Shown here one piece after another: positions 48,276 through 58,199 of a DNA stretch of 64,000 nt (positions are counted from its first letter, which is position 1; each line of letters starts with the position of its first letter). The stretch comes from Catenovulum agarivorans DS-2 (GTDB lineage Bacteria; Pseudomonadota; Gammaproteobacteria; Enterobacterales; Alteromonadaceae): positions 37,738-101,737 of the forward strand of contig NZ_ARZY01000014.1 of assembly GCF_000568405.1 (NCBI RefSeq), in the 5' to 3' direction. The notes under the pieces were generated by a model. It was given only the letters and a program-made list of their open reading frames with translations, did not search any database and was not told the origin of the DNA. The position numbers and the translations under genes were made by a program.

Positions 48276-49724
48276 TTAATCAGGAATATGGGTTCGGTAC
48301 GTATCCATGCGCTGCATCGCAGCGCCTTCGTATTGACGCTTTAATTGCCACAAAGGCCTTTCCAATGTCAGCTCCCATGCAAATAGCTTTTTGTATAGCT
48401 CTGCGACTTTTTGTGGTTGGGCCGACGCTAAGTTAACTTGTTCAGCTTTATCTTGTGTTAAATTGTATAGTTCGGCGGGGCGATCAGGGTATCTTAAAAG
48501 CTTCCAATCACCATCACGGATAGCTGCTCTGTTTTCTTTTTTCCAGTATAGAGTTTGGTGTGGTCTAGCATTTTGATGCTCGATCGCTTTAGCGGTCAAA
48601 TACGGTAGCAAATTAACGCCGTCAATATCAGTTAGCCCATTAGAATCACCACCTGCGGCTTGATAAAAAGTTGGTAATAAATCGAGTGTAATAATTGGCT
48701 GCTTATAAATCTTTTTGCTTGGCAATTTGTTCGGCCAACGCATGATAAAAGGAACTCTAATGCCGCCTTCCAAGTGGTTAGCTTTTGTGCCACTTAATGG
48801 CGCATTGTTCGAAGCATTTTGATCAGTCGGCCCACCATTATCGTTGGTAAAAACAACAATTGTATTGTCGCTTAACCCTAGCTGGTCTAATCGATTCAAC
48901 AAACGGCCTATCGCTCTGTCCATTGAAAGTGTCATAGCTGCCAAGGTTTTTCGGTTGCCCGACAACTGTGGAAATTGTGCTAAATCAGCTTCTTCGGCTT
49001 CCATCGGTGCATGCACTGCTGTTAGTGATAAAAACGCAAAAAATGGATTAGCCGCTTTATTTTTTTCCATAAATTCAATGGTTTTATCTACTAAAGCATC
49101 GGTTAAATATTTTGGGCTTTCGGCAAAGTTAGCAAAACCTTCTTCTAAGTAGTCTTCGGGTCTATGATTTGGATTTTCTTCGCCAAATGGAAAGTAGCTA
49201 CGCGCGCCACCGCGAAAACCATAAAAATAGTCAAAACCACGCTTAATCGGATGAAACCTGTCTGCATTACCTTGATGCCATTTACCTATGAGCGCAGTGG
49301 TATAACCCAGCTCTTTGAGATATTGGGGCATGATTTTCTGGTCGAGCGGCAGGCCCATATCGTCACCTGTTATACCTGATTTGCTCATATAACCTGGTAC
49401 GTTGTTTTCCTCATAACCAAATTTTTGTTGGTACTTTCCGGTTAAAATACCGGCTCTAGACGGTCCGCATACAGCAGCACTGACATATGCGTTGCTGAAT
49501 AAAATTCCCTGCTTAGCAAGCTGGTCTAAATTTGGTGTTTTCATGGTGTTGCTACCATGAAAACCAAAATCTTGATAGCCCGCATCATCAGCTAAAATAA
49601 ATAAGATGTTGGGTTGTTGGTTTGTGGGTTTGGCAAGCACGCTGGTATGTAGACAAACCAGCGAAACGATAAATAGCTTAAACGTATGTTTAATAATGCT
49701 TGTAACGGAACAATTTAATTTCAC
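48276..49724 (-). CDS. S1-family sulfatase (paralogue 2)
   Basis: 482 residues, Sec signal ([15 protein letters not shown]). [34 protein letters not shown] with Cys86 for formylglycine, [13 protein letters not shown] (His-to-Gln change from the usual KWHLG), [18 protein letters not shown] and [14 protein letters not shown]. It has the same fold and gene order as its neighbours but differs in the substrate-facing loops, so it probably removes a different sulfate. Starts 196 bases before the third sulfatase stop region, with a hairpin between, so it may have its own promoter. Confidence 0.92.
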   Translation of the reverse strand: MKLNCSVTSIIKHTFKLFIVSLVCLHTSVLAKPTNQQPNILFILADDAGYQDFGFHGSNTMKTPNLDQLAKQGILFSNAYVSAAVCGPSRAGILTGKYQQKFGYEENNVPGYMSKSGITGDDMGLPLDQKIMPQYLKELGYTTALIGKWHQGNADRFHPIKRGFDYFYGFRGGARSYFPFGEENPNHRPEDYLEEGFANFAESPKYLTDALVDKTIEFMEKNKAANPFFAFLSLTAVHAPMEAEEADLAQFPQLSGNRKTLAAMTLSMDRAIGRLLNRLDQLGLSDNTIVVFTNDNGGPTDQNASNNAPLSGTKANHLEGGIRVPFIMRWPNKLPSKKIYKQPIITLDLLPTFYQAAGGDSNGLTDIDGVNLLPYLTAKAIEHQNARPHQTLYWKKENRAAIRDGDWKLLRYPDRPAELYNLTQDKAEQVNLASAQPQKVAELYKKLFAWELTLERPLWQLKRQYEGAAMQRMDTYRTHIPD

Positions 49725-49879
49725 CTAAGGTGCCCTATATTGTTTATTGATAACAATAGGGCTTTATCGCAAATTTACAAACTTAAGACTTTTAAAATTG
49801 GCTACAAAACTACAAAAAACGGCTATTTTCAATAATATCAGAAAGTTAGAATGTAGATTTTTTGTTTAAATATAATCAA

Positions 49880-49896
49880 TCGCCCACAAAGGGCGA
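49880..49896 (-). terminator. Hairpin after sulfatase paralogue 3
   Basis: TCGCCC (49880-49885) and GGGCGA (49891-49896) around ACAAA, ~25 bases after the stop of the gene at 49921. On the minus strand it is followed by an AT-rich stretch (TTGATTATATTT). A moderate terminator candidate. Confidence 0.55.
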
Positions 49897-49920
49897 CCGA
49901 TTTATTAACAAATGTGACAA

Positions 49921-51378
49921 CTAGTGTGATTGTAACCCTTGGCTCAAATTAAAAGTTTCGTTAAACCTTGGCATAAAATGAGTGCGCCATTCAACTGCAG
50001 TGTCTAAATTATGAAACCATTTGGGCTGTGCATGGCCGACGCTCCAAGCTTCCATATTGGCGACTAACTCTAGCAATAAATCAGGGTATTTATTGGCCAG
50101 ATCGCGCTCTTCTGCTGGGTCATTTTCCACGTCGAATAATTGCCAAGGACCATTGTTAATTCGCAATGCTTTAAAGTTATCGATACGCACACCTACATCA
50201 GAATAACCTAATCTATGGCGCATTACGTAAATTGGCTCACCTGGACGAACACTTTGATTACTTTTAAGCGCTGGCCATAAATCTTTACCATCCAATTTCT
50301 TTTGGGCAGGTATTTTAGCCCCCGCTAAATTTGCAAAAGTTGGATATAGGTCAAGTGCTGATACAGGGTGACGATATTTATGACCAGGTTTAACCTGCTC
50401 CGGCCAATGCATAAACATAGGCGTACGATAGCCACCTTCATGTGTACTGCCTTTACCCTCTTTCAATGGATAGTTATTGCCGCCTTGGCTGGTTTTACCC
50501 CCATTATCACTCAGGAATACGATTAAGGTATTTTCGTATTGACCTGTCTCTTTCAATGTTTCAACAATTTGCCCCACACCACGGTCTACAGCCCAAACCA
50601 TACCTGCATATGTTTTGCGTTTTTTATCTTTAATGTTTGGGAACTGAGCCATATCCTCTTCTTTAGCTTGCAAAGGCGTATGCGGTGCGTTGTACGCCAA
50701 GTATAAAAAGAAAGGTTCTTGTTTATCATTAGCTGATTTAATGAAACGTTGTGCTTGTTTCGATAATTCATCGGTTAGATATTCTTTTGCGCGAACTTCT
50801 TTACCATTGTGTTCCAATGGAACCAAGTATTGGGGAATCGCGTAATCTAAACCGCGCTCTTTGAAAGCTTGGTATTTTCTTTCATACTCTTTTGGGAAAT
50901 AATCGTGCCCGCCATATAAAAATCCCCAAAAATCGTCGAAACCTCGGTTATTTGGGTGATATTTAGCAGTTTCACCTAAATGCCATTTGCCGACAATACC
51001 TGTGTAATAACCTGCTTGTTGCAATACTGACGAGATATAAGTTTCTTCTACAGGTACACCTAAACCACCCGCCTGCTTTTGACGCGGAAGGTTAAATTGC
51101 GACCCAAACATATGTGGATATCGCCCAGTCAATAACCCAGCTCGGCTAGGGCCACAAAAAGGGTGCACAACATAGGCTGAAGAGAAAGTTGTCCCTGCAT
51201 TTGCGAGTTTGTCTAAATTCGGCGTTCGTATATCTTGCGACCCGTTAAAACTAACATCAGCATAACCTTGGTCATCGGTTAAAATCAGTAGTATATTGGG
51301 TTGTTTAGCATTAACAGCCGACCATGCTTTACTGCTAAGCAGTAAAAACATAAGGCAAGTAATTAATATATGTTTCAT
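49921..51378 (-). CDS. S1-family sulfatase (paralogue 3)
   Basis: 485 residues, Sec signal (MFLLLSSKAWSAVNA). NILLILTDDQGYADVSFNGS, CGPSRAGLLTGRYP with Cys75 as formylglycine, YYTGIVGKWHLGE, PFFLYLAYNAPHTPLQA, TLIVFLSDNGGKTSQGGNN and the C-terminal small-domain GPWQLFDVENDPAEERDLA. Most similar to paralogue 1 by eye. Periplasmic. The first of the three on the minus strand; upstream is the gene for a solute-binding protein, 83 bases away, separate from it. Confidence 0.93.
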   Translation of the reverse strand: MKHILITCLMFLLLSSKAWSAVNAKQPNILLILTDDQGYADVSFNGSQDIRTPNLDKLANAGTTFSSAYVVHPFCGPSRAGLLTGRYPHMFGSQFNLPRQKQAGGLGVPVEETYISSVLQQAGYYTGIVGKWHLGETAKYHPNNRGFDDFWGFLYGGHDYFPKEYERKYQAFKERGLDYAIPQYLVPLEHNGKEVRAKEYLTDELSKQAQRFIKSANDKQEPFFLYLAYNAPHTPLQAKEEDMAQFPNIKDKKRKTYAGMVWAVDRGVGQIVETLKETGQYENTLIVFLSDNGGKTSQGGNNYPLKEGKGSTHEGGYRTPMFMHWPEQVKPGHKYRHPVSALDLYPTFANLAGAKIPAQKKLDGKDLWPALKSNQSVRPGEPIYVMRHRLGYSDVGVRIDNFKALRINNGPWQLFDVENDPAEERDLANKYPDLLLELVANMEAWSVGHAQPKWFHNLDTAVEWRTHFMPRFNETFNLSQGLQSH

Positions 51379-51460
51379 TTATTGGCCTCTTTTTTATAGT
51401 GAATAACTTAAGGGAGTTATTTATTAATAAATTTTTTTGATTTCAGTTACTTTTCAATAA

Positions 51461-52339
51461 TTAATTCAGTACCTTCCAGTCTTCTACCTGCGAATTAATC
51501 AAGCCAGATTGTTGATAAAGCTTGCGAATTTCGCCCATAGCTCGCAATTGAGTTAAACCTCGCTCTAATCGATAAAAAAACTGAGCACCGTTTTCAGAAT
51601 ATTTTGAAACAACCAAATGACGCGTACCATTCAATGCAACTTTTACATTGGGCAAAGGTTTTAAACATACCTCGTCGTGACACCAATTAAGGTTATAACT
51701 AGAAGGAAATTCCAATAGGATGAAATCGGCTCTACCTTTTCTCATATACTGGAAAATCGCAGGAGAGTAGCCAACTTTTATATATTGTGTAGTCAGTTGA
51801 TAAAGCGCTTGATTGTCTAGAGTCCAGTCTTTAACCGACAAACCAGTATAATTACTTAAAGCGACCTGTTGAGGCGGTAAATCAAACACCGGATGCGACA
51901 TAGCAAAATAAACGCCTTTTTCAAATTCACCTACATCAAGTAGTGGTTGTGTTACATACACATCTGCTCCGTTTGTTTCAGTCGACCACACTGATGATGT
52001 CATCGTGTCCATCTTGCCTTGCTCAACTAACAACATACCTCTGCGCTCATTTGGCATACTGACAAACTCTATCTGCAAACGTGTATTTTGATGTTCAAAA
52101 GCTCTGCACATTAAGATTGCGTCTAATAACGTTCGATCTATTTGCATTTGGCTGATATCTAGCGCTTGTTGGCATATATCCGATTGCATAAAATGCGGAT
52201 ACTTCTTGAAAGTTTCGACAAATATCCCAGCTTTTATCGAAATCACATTTGAATGATTCAATTGTGCAATGGCCTGCCAATGTGGCAGACAATACAATAA
52301 CAACACCATCAAGAAGGATTTAAGCATAATTGGTACCAT
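51461..52339 (-). CDS. Periplasmic solute-binding protein (SBP_bac_3-like)
   Basis: 292 residues; signal peptide (LMVLLLYCLPHWQAIA; the second ATG at 52327 is a possible start), then a two-lobe binding fold with LQIEFVSMPNERRGMLLVEQGKMDTM, VALSNYTGLSVKDW, GRADFILLEFP and RHLVVSKYSENGAQFFYRLERGL (given as pattern). This is the amino-acid-type extracellular solute-binding family, without an ABC permease nearby. It is downstream of a chemotaxis receptor, from which a terminator separates it, so it may serve sensing. Ligand unknown. Confidence 0.75.
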   Translation of the reverse strand: MVPIMLKSFLMVLLLYCLPHWQAIAQLNHSNVISIKAGIFVETFKKYPHFMQSDICQQALDISQMQIDRTLLDAILMCRAFEHQNTRLQIEFVSMPNERRGMLLVEQGKMDTMTSSVWSTETNGADVYVTQPLLDVGEFEKGVYFAMSHPVFDLPPQQVALSNYTGLSVKDWTLDNQALYQLTTQYIKVGYSPAIFQYMRKGRADFILLEFPSSYNLNWCHDEVCLKPLPNVKVALNGTRHLVVSKYSENGAQFFYRLERGLTQLRAMGEIRKLYQQSGLINSQVEDWKVLN

Positions 52340-52370
52340 TTAAATATTCATAATATGTTTAAGCTAATGC

Positions 52371-52395
52371 AAAAAAAGTGGCACTTGGCCACTTT
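52371..52395 (-). terminator. Terminator of the chemotaxis receptor gene
   Basis: On the minus strand: AAAGTGGC, CAAGT loop, GCCACTTT, then TTTT. Stem at 52375-52395, T-run at 52371-52374, ~15 bases after the receptor stop. A standard rho-independent terminator. Confidence 0.82.
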
Positions 52396-52409
52396 GTACA
52401 CAATATTTT

Positions 52410-54437
52410 TTATGCTTTGACTTGAAAATCAGCTACATGCGCAGCTAATTTTTGCGCAGTCGTTTTTAAGTCTTTACATGCGTCGGCCGTTGCTTGAGTT
52501 TGATGAGTTAAATTGTCTGTGTCGTCCTTAATTTCATGCACTCTTTGATTAATTTCAGCGGCAACTTGTGATTGCTCTTCTGATGCTGTCGCTATTTGAG
52601 TTGACATGCCCGATATCTTATCTAGCTCACTCTGCAAAGACTCAAACGCATGCAAACTACTCACAACAACCTCAACGGCATGTTCACCTTGTTGCTTAAG
52701 ATGTTCCATACTTGATGTAGTCGCACGAGAACCAGATTGCAGTGCTTCAATTTGTCCACGAATTTGCTCAGTTGATTCTTGAGTTCTTCTAGCTAAGCTT
52801 CGTACTTCATCGGCAACAACTGCAAACCCACGGCCTTGATCACCAGCTCGGGCAGCTTCTATCGCGGCATTTAATGCCAATAAATTAGTTTGTTCAGCAA
52901 TAGCTTGTATTACCTCTAACACTGAACCAATTACTTCTGTTTCCGAATTAAGTTTATTTACTTGCTCTTGAGTATTAGACAGTTCACCAACTAATTTCTC
53001 CATGATATCGCGACTATTTAACGCCTTACGGCTGCTTTCGACCGAAGTCGTATGCGCGACTTCAACAGCATCGGCAGTTTGTTGAGAAATACCCGCAACC
53101 TCTTCAATGGTTGAGGTCATTTCATTCACCGCAACCGAAACTGAGTCGGTCGCTTGGTTTTGGCTGACAGCCCGCTTTTGACTTTCGTCTGTTGCGTTGC
53201 TGACTGAATTAGTCGAGTTAGTAATTGCACTAACTTCAGATTTAACGCCTAAAAGGGCTTGATTAAAGCTGGCTTGTAAAGAATTGAAAGCTTGTGTCAG
53301 TTCACTTAATTCGTCTGAGCCTTCTGCGTTAATGGTTGTGCCAACATCTTTACTTTTTGCAACATACTTCATCTCATCAAGTAGAGATTTTAGCGGCTTA
53401 TTAATAGATAAAATAATAAATACCGAAACCACTATAATCAGTGCAACAGTAACAAAAAATGTAATAAGTTGACCAAATACAACGTCTTGAGCGTCAGCCG
53501 CCTCTTCAGAGCTGATAGTTTCGATTCGCTGCTCAGTATAGTTGATGATTTTACGTAAATCGTTCATATTGTCGGTCGACAATTCAAACCAATCATCTGG
53601 TTGAAGCGGAAACTTATTCCCCCCCATTCCCAATAGCTTGCGACGAATTTGATTGATCCTTTGTTGATTTTCACTGTCTAAATGCTTGGCATATTTTTGT
53701 CGAATATCTGGGGTAGCGTAAGCATATAGCCGTGTTTGCGCATCTTGGATCTGGCGGAAATCACCTTTGTTATTACCGATACTGGTGTAGTCCATCTCGT
53801 CTTGCGAGAAAGTTCGCAACTTAGTACTACGTTCAAATGAATAAATATAATCCATTTGCAATAGTGACGCGTAAGCGCCAATAATAAGCGATAGTTCTTT
53901 GTTATTTGCAGCAAATGGAACAACCGCATTAATAACATCTAACGCACGGCGAATTCCGGCACCGTATCTATTAACCACCCAAGCTTTACTTTCATCTTGC
54001 AATTGAGAGCGGTTAATATAGTCTCTGGTTTCTAGCATGTTAGGTACAATATCAAGCAACTGCTTGATCTCGCCTGCCATACCTTCTAATTTGGCAATCT
54101 TTTCCTGGTTTGTTCTAACAAAAGATTGGTATTGTTGAATTGCTCGATCTGTTTGTGTCCGCTGTTCAAATAAAGGCTTTTTGTATTTACCCCCTGCACT
54201 GCCAAAAGGTTCACCACGCACATACCCATAGGTGTAGTCACGTTCAGATTGAATATTCCTAACTAACTTGCCTGTCTCACGTGCCACTTCCATTGCCACC
54301 GACAAATCTTCCAACTGGCTCAATTTGTCTTGCGCAAGCCAAACTTGTTTTAAAGACAAGATAGCTACAATAACCGTAGGAATAAGCGCAAGTAAGATAA
54401 TACGCGTGCGTATTTTAACTTGATTAAGAATATTCAC
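52410..54437 (-). CDS. Methyl-accepting chemotaxis protein with NIT-type sensor
   Basis: GTG at 54437 ([15 protein letters not shown]) is preferred, with GGAG 10 bases upstream; an ATG at 54464 lacks a ribosome-binding site. First helix [16 protein letters not shown], then a ~290-residue helical sensor whose start ([23 protein letters not shown]) matches the nitrate/nitrite-sensing (NIT) pattern with the paired Q-S-E-R motif. Second helix [22 protein letters not shown], and signalling domain with [29 protein letters not shown]. It sends signals to CheA/CheW about a periplasmic ligand. Ligand unknown; NIT does not prove nitrate. Confidence 0.9.
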   Translation of the reverse strand: MNILNQVKIRTRIILLALIPTVIVAILSLKQVWLAQDKLSQLEDLSVAMEVARETGKLVRNIQSERDYTYGYVRGEPFGSAGGKYKKPLFEQRTQTDRAIQQYQSFVRTNQEKIAKLEGMAGEIKQLLDIVPNMLETRDYINRSQLQDESKAWVVNRYGAGIRRALDVINAVVPFAANNKELSLIIGAYASLLQMDYIYSFERSTKLRTFSQDEMDYTSIGNNKGDFRQIQDAQTRLYAYATPDIRQKYAKHLDSENQQRINQIRRKLLGMGGNKFPLQPDDWFELSTDNMNDLRKIINYTEQRIETISSEEAADAQDVVFGQLITFFVTVALIIVVSVFIILSINKPLKSLLDEMKYVAKSKDVGTTINAEGSDELSELTQAFNSLQASFNQALLGVKSEVSAITNSTNSVSNATDESQKRAVSQNQATDSVSVAVNEMTSTIEEVAGISQQTADAVEVAHTTSVESSRKALNSRDIMEKLVGELSNTQEQVNKLNSETEVIGSVLEVIQAIAEQTNLLALNAAIEAARAGDQGRGFAVVADEVRSLARRTQESTEQIRGQIEALQSGSRATTSSMEHLKQQGEHAVEVVVSSLHAFESLQSELDKISGMSTQIATASEEQSQVAAEINQRVHEIKDDTDNLTHQTQATADACKDLKTTAQKLAAHVADFQVKA

Positions 54438-54523
54438 TGTAAGAGCACTCCACAACACCTTCATATGATGTTTAAATATAACATATGTAGTCTTATTTTA
54501 TATAATTATTTACACTTCATTTA

Positions 54524-54553
54524 CAAAAAAAGGCAAATAGAATTTGCCTTTTT
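54524..54553 (-). terminator. Terminator of the GH127/dgo operon
   Basis: AAAAAGGCAAA (54527-54537), loop TAGAA, TTTGCCTTTTT (54543-54553), with T-runs on both strands, so it works in both directions. On the minus strand it ends the MFS-dgoK-dgoA-GH127 transcript ~80 bases after the GH127 stop. Confidence 0.85.
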
Positions 54554-54632
54554 AACCAGAACTCATTTTACCGTTAGTCGGTTGAAGCCTTTTAAATAAA
54601 GACCATAACAACCAATTAGTAAAGATTTAGAT

Positions 54633-56618
54633 TTATTTCCAAACAATTGGCATAAATACAGTCATCTCAGCTAATCCACGGTTACTCCATGTAAAATATG
54701 GCACAAACTGAACTTGATGTGTTTGCCAATCCAATTTGTTGATTTTGCGATACATACCTTCGCCATCCGCTTTACGAACCAAAGCGTCACCACGTAACAC
54801 AGTTACTCCGCCCAAGAAGTCGTCTTTATGCTCTGCTTGAGGAATTTGATCACTTGGTAAATAGACATCTAACACACCTGCATTTTCTGGCAAGTCAGGT
54901 GTTTCGACACAATACACAACCGGACCACGTTTTAATGCAACTTGGTTACGCACTTCTTCGATACGCGGGTGACCTTCGATGTAAGTTGTTTCCATTGGAA
55001 TATCGATAACAACAACATCTCCTGCCTGCCAGCTACGGTTGATCACTGCATAGGTACCAGGTACTGCTTCAACAGTTGCTTTTTCACCGTTGATAGTGAT
55101 TTCAGCACCAGTTGCCCAGCCAGGGACACGCAACGCGATATCAAATGCTTCAGCTTTACACTCTTCTACGGTGAATTTAACGATGCCTTTCCAAGGGTAA
55201 TCTGTATCTTGAGTTAACTTAATGCTAGAACCGTCTAACATGGTTGTTTGCAAGGTGTTGCCACCGTATAAGTTCACATATACACCATTATCCGCCAAGC
55301 TGTAAGCCCAACCTGACAAGTTGGAAATAGTGCGGACGATATTTGGTGGACAACAAAAACAGCTTAAATAGCCTTCACGATTAGGGGTTTCAGTCACATC
55401 AGCGTGTGCATCATAATCACGTGTACCATGTAACATACGTAAAGGATTTGCATAGAAATAGTCTTTGCCTTCAAGGCCAATACCTGATAATGCACTGTTA
55501 TGCATAACTAATTCAATGATATCAGCATATTTAGCTTCACCATGAATACCTAACATTCTCCAACTAAACATCGCATTACATAAGTTTGCACATGTTTCGT
55601 TGTAGGCTGTTAAGTTCGGCATCATGTAGTCGTCAATGAAACCTTCTTCAATCATGTCACGGTTGCTAGATGCACCATAGTGTGTTTGACCAACCGCACC
55701 AGTTGCATACATTTTCTTTTGGGTAACGCTTTCCCACAAACGATCTAACGCTGTGACTAATGCTTTTTCACCCGTTTCAGCATAAACATCTGCCGCACCT
55801 GCATAGTAGTATAAGGCTAATACAGCATGGCCTACTGGCTCGTCTGCTTCACGCAGTGGAGTGCGCTCTTGAACCATATCACCAATTGGATAACCAACGG
55901 TAGTTGAATCGTGTTCAATTGCATAGGTACCACGACGGTCAATAAATTTTTGTGCAAGTTTCAAATATTTATCATCTCCAACCGTTCTAAATAATTCAAC
56001 TAGACCCATTATTTGAGTTTGGTTGAAACCAAAACGTTGGAAATGTTTTGTATCTGGATAAAAATAGGTATACAGCAAATCAGCATGTTTGATTGCGATA
56101 TCTAAAAAGTTGTTTTGACCTGTAATACGGTGATGCGCACATGCTGTAATAAGCAAGTGACCTGTATTATACATTTCGTGATATTTACGATTTGCATAAC
56201 GTTCTGCTTCAGGTTCAACTTTTAATTGAATCTGAGTCTGTAAGTATCCATCTGGCTCTTGAGCTTTACCTATGATATCAATGTATTCATCAAGTTCTTT
56301 TAATAAGCTTTCATTTTTAGTTAAACCATAAGCATAAATTTTCGCTTCAACAAATTTGTAGAAGTCACCATCATGCCAATACATGCCTTGGTGTTTGCCT
56401 TCTTTTAAGCCTGCAGCAATTTTAAAATTATTTAAAGCGTGGCCAACATCACCACACAGCACGTCGCCCATATAAGGGATCATTACATCGATGGCTTTTT
56501 TGGTTTTATCGGCCCAAAAACCTTGGCTCCAAGTACAATCACCAAAATTAATCGCTTTTAGTTTAACATGTGGGCTTTTTTCATTCGCCACGATAGCTTT
56601 ATTGTGTAAATTACTCAT
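54633..56618 (-). CDS. GH127 glycoside hydrolase
   Basis: 661 residues, start with GGAG upstream. The family is clear from GQEPDGYLQT-like GKAQEPDGYLQTQIQ, GHAVLALYYYAGAADVYAETG, YNETCANLCNAMFSWRML and the Cys cluster LSCFCCPPNIVRTISNL. In the characterised family member (HypBA1) the E-x-C motif and the C-x-C-C cluster bind zinc and carry the nucleophilic Cys; both are conserved here. No signal peptide, cytoplasmic. Known activities are beta-L-arabinofuranosidase and, in marine carrageenan degraders, 3,6-anhydro-D-galactosidase. Being in one operon with D-galactonate-type aldolase, kinase and a sugar porter favours an (anhydro)galactoside substrate, but not decisively. Confidence 0.9.
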   Translation of the reverse strand: MSNLHNKAIVANEKSPHVKLKAINFGDCTWSQGFWADKTKKAIDVMIPYMGDVLCGDVGHALNNFKIAAGLKEGKHQGMYWHDGDFYKFVEAKIYAYGLTKNESLLKELDEYIDIIGKAQEPDGYLQTQIQLKVEPEAERYANRKYHEMYNTGHLLITACAHHRITGQNNFLDIAIKHADLLYTYFYPDTKHFQRFGFNQTQIMGLVELFRTVGDDKYLKLAQKFIDRRGTYAIEHDSTTVGYPIGDMVQERTPLREADEPVGHAVLALYYYAGAADVYAETGEKALVTALDRLWESVTQKKMYATGAVGQTHYGASSNRDMIEEGFIDDYMMPNLTAYNETCANLCNAMFSWRMLGIHGEAKYADIIELVMHNSALSGIGLEGKDYFYANPLRMLHGTRDYDAHADVTETPNREGYLSCFCCPPNIVRTISNLSGWAYSLADNGVYVNLYGGNTLQTTMLDGSSIKLTQDTDYPWKGIVKFTVEECKAEAFDIALRVPGWATGAEITINGEKATVEAVPGTYAVINRSWQAGDVVVIDIPMETTYIEGHPRIEEVRNQVALKRGPVVYCVETPDLPENAGVLDVYLPSDQIPQAEHKDDFLGGVTVLRGDALVRKADGEGMYRKINKLDWQTHQVQFVPYFTWSNRGLAEMTVFMPIVWK

Positions 56619-56647
56619 GTGATACTCCAGAAACAGACTTCGCTAGT

Positions 56648-57304
56648 TTAGATTTGTTGCAAACATTGCTCGTAAGCTTTGACAAAGGCTTTAGCAATAT
56701 CTGAAATTTGTTCAATACTCATATCAGCCTTGTACAAAGCTGAGCCTAAACCAAAACCGTTGGCACCGATTTTTAAGTAAGGCAACATACTGTCAACTGT
56801 TGGTTCAACACCGCCAACAGGGAAAGATAAAACGTCTTTTGGTAGGACAGATTTAAGCGCTTTATAGCCATCTAACCCCACCATAGATATGGGGAATAAT
56901 TTGATACCAGTTGCGCCCGCTGCCACAGCTGAAAAAGCTTCAGTAGGCGTGACAACCCCAGGGAACGTAATACAATTAGCTTGATGAGCTAACTCAAGTA
57001 CCTCTAAGTTTAAATTGGGGGTGACAACCAAGTTAGCGCCTGTATCAATTACAGCTTGTGCCTGCGCGGGTGTGGTAACAGTGCCTGCACCTACATAGAT
57101 AGATTTACCCAATTCAGCTTGGTACTTTTCAACCAATAATTTAATACTGGTTAAAGCGTCTGGGCTGTTGAGCGGTACTTCAATTAAACTAAAACCTGCA
57201 TCGACTAAAACCTCTGCAACCTCCAACACATTGTCGGGTTGCACGCCTCGGATAATGGCTATAAGGGGTAGGTGATTATTTACATTGAAAGAACTACTTG
57301 GCAT
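56648..57304 (-). CDS. dgoA: 2-dehydro-3-deoxy-6-phosphogalactonate aldolase
   Basis: 218 residues, the KDPG/KDPGal class I aldolase length. PLIAIIRGVQPDNVLEVAEVL has the E/R active-site region (I-R-G), YVGAGTVTTPAQAQA, and VVTPNLNLEVLELA, then ATGIKLFPISMVGLDGYKAL with the Schiff-base Lys (G-I-K-L-F-P). It cleaves KDPGal to pyruvate and glyceraldehyde-3-phosphate in the De Ley-Doudoroff route. Starts within the kinase gene (11-base overlap); the GH127 gene follows 29 bases downstream. Also usable for 3,6-anhydro-galactose catabolism by way of KDG-type intermediates. Confidence 0.93.
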   Translation of the reverse strand: MPSSSFNVNNHLPLIAIIRGVQPDNVLEVAEVLVDAGFSLIEVPLNSPDALTSIKLLVEKYQAELGKSIYVGAGTVTTPAQAQAVIDTGANLVVTPNLNLEVLELAHQANCITFPGVVTPTEAFSAVAAGATGIKLFPISMVGLDGYKALKSVLPKDVLSFPVGGVEPTVDSMLPYLKIGANGFGLGSALYKADMSIEQISDIAKAFVKAYEQCLQQI

Positions 57305-58199
57305 TCGCTAATTCCTGAATAAGTTGTTGCATTCCCGACAAGAAACACTCATCACCTGAGTAAACTGTCGCTGATTTATTTAAAGTTTCACAAGCTGTTT
57401 GATATCTCTTGCACAAAGTACCACCTCCAACTAGGAGAACATTATGTGCACTAAGCTGGCGAATTTCGTGACCAATTAACAGACCTGATAAATAGTCTGC
57501 GATATGTTCATCCGCAACTTGCTGAAATAATCTATGCGTGCGCGCTGCAAAAATACGATTGGTTAAACAACTCGTTTGACTCTCAATAACCCCTTTCATA
57601 AAGGCCGATTCGTCATCTTGCTGTTTCGGCAAGCCACGTCCTAAAATGCTATTGTTAAGTAACAAGCCAAACACTTCGCCTGTCATGAACGAAGCAAATG
57701 ACTGGATTTTGCCATCGGCAAACTTAATGTGTTTACTGTGTGTACCGGGAAAAACCGCATCAAAATTTGCGCTGTTTAAAAGTTGAGCTAAGCCAAATAG
57801 TTGAACCTCTTCACCACGCATCACATCAAATATACCAGCAGAATTCTGATGGTTAACGCCAGGAATAATGTAACCGTTTGCGCCCCATGGTAATTCAAAT
57901 TTATGGGTTTTAGCGGCAAGTGCTTCCGAATCAACGGGCGTCGCTACATAATCAACATTTACCCAACCTTGAGCTGAACCTACCATACCAGCCATGTAAA
58001 TTGGCAAATGCTTAAAGTTGTCCAACCATTGGCTCAACACTGACTCCAAAACTTGAGCAAATTGACCATCTTCAACCTGCATCAAACCAAGATTCGATGA
58101 AGTTTGCTCAACCACTTGGCCGTTTGCGTCTAGCGCAAACGCTCTAAAGTTTGTGGTGCCCCAATCAACAACTAGATATTCTGCGTTTGCATGCTGCAT
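57294..58199 (-). CDS. dgoK: 2-dehydro-3-deoxygalactonokinase
   Basis: 301 residues; YLVVDWGTTNFRAFALDANG at the N-terminus is the ATP/phosphate motif of the family, with MAGMVGSAQGWVNVDYVATP, and FPGTHSKHIKFADGKI and SFMTGEVFGLLLNNSILGRG downstream. It phosphorylates 2-dehydro-3-deoxy-galactonate, giving the substrate of the aldolase encoded next to it (genes overlap by 11 bases). It overlaps the end of the porter gene by 28 bases. Cytoplasmic. Confidence 0.93.
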   Translation of the reverse strand: MQHANAEYLVVDWGTTNFRAFALDANGQVVEQTSSNLGLMQVEDGQFAQVLESVLSQWLDNFKHLPIYMAGMVGSAQGWVNVDYVATPVDSEALAAKTHKFELPWGANGYIIPGVNHQNSAGIFDVMRGEEVQLFGLAQLLNSANFDAVFPGTHSKHIKFADGKIQSFASFMTGEVFGLLLNNSILGRGLPKQQDDESAFMKGVIESQTSCLTNRIFAARTHRLFQQVADEHIADYLSGLLIGHEIRQLSAHNVLLVGGGTLCKRYQTACETLNKSATVYSGDECFLSGMQQLIQELANAK

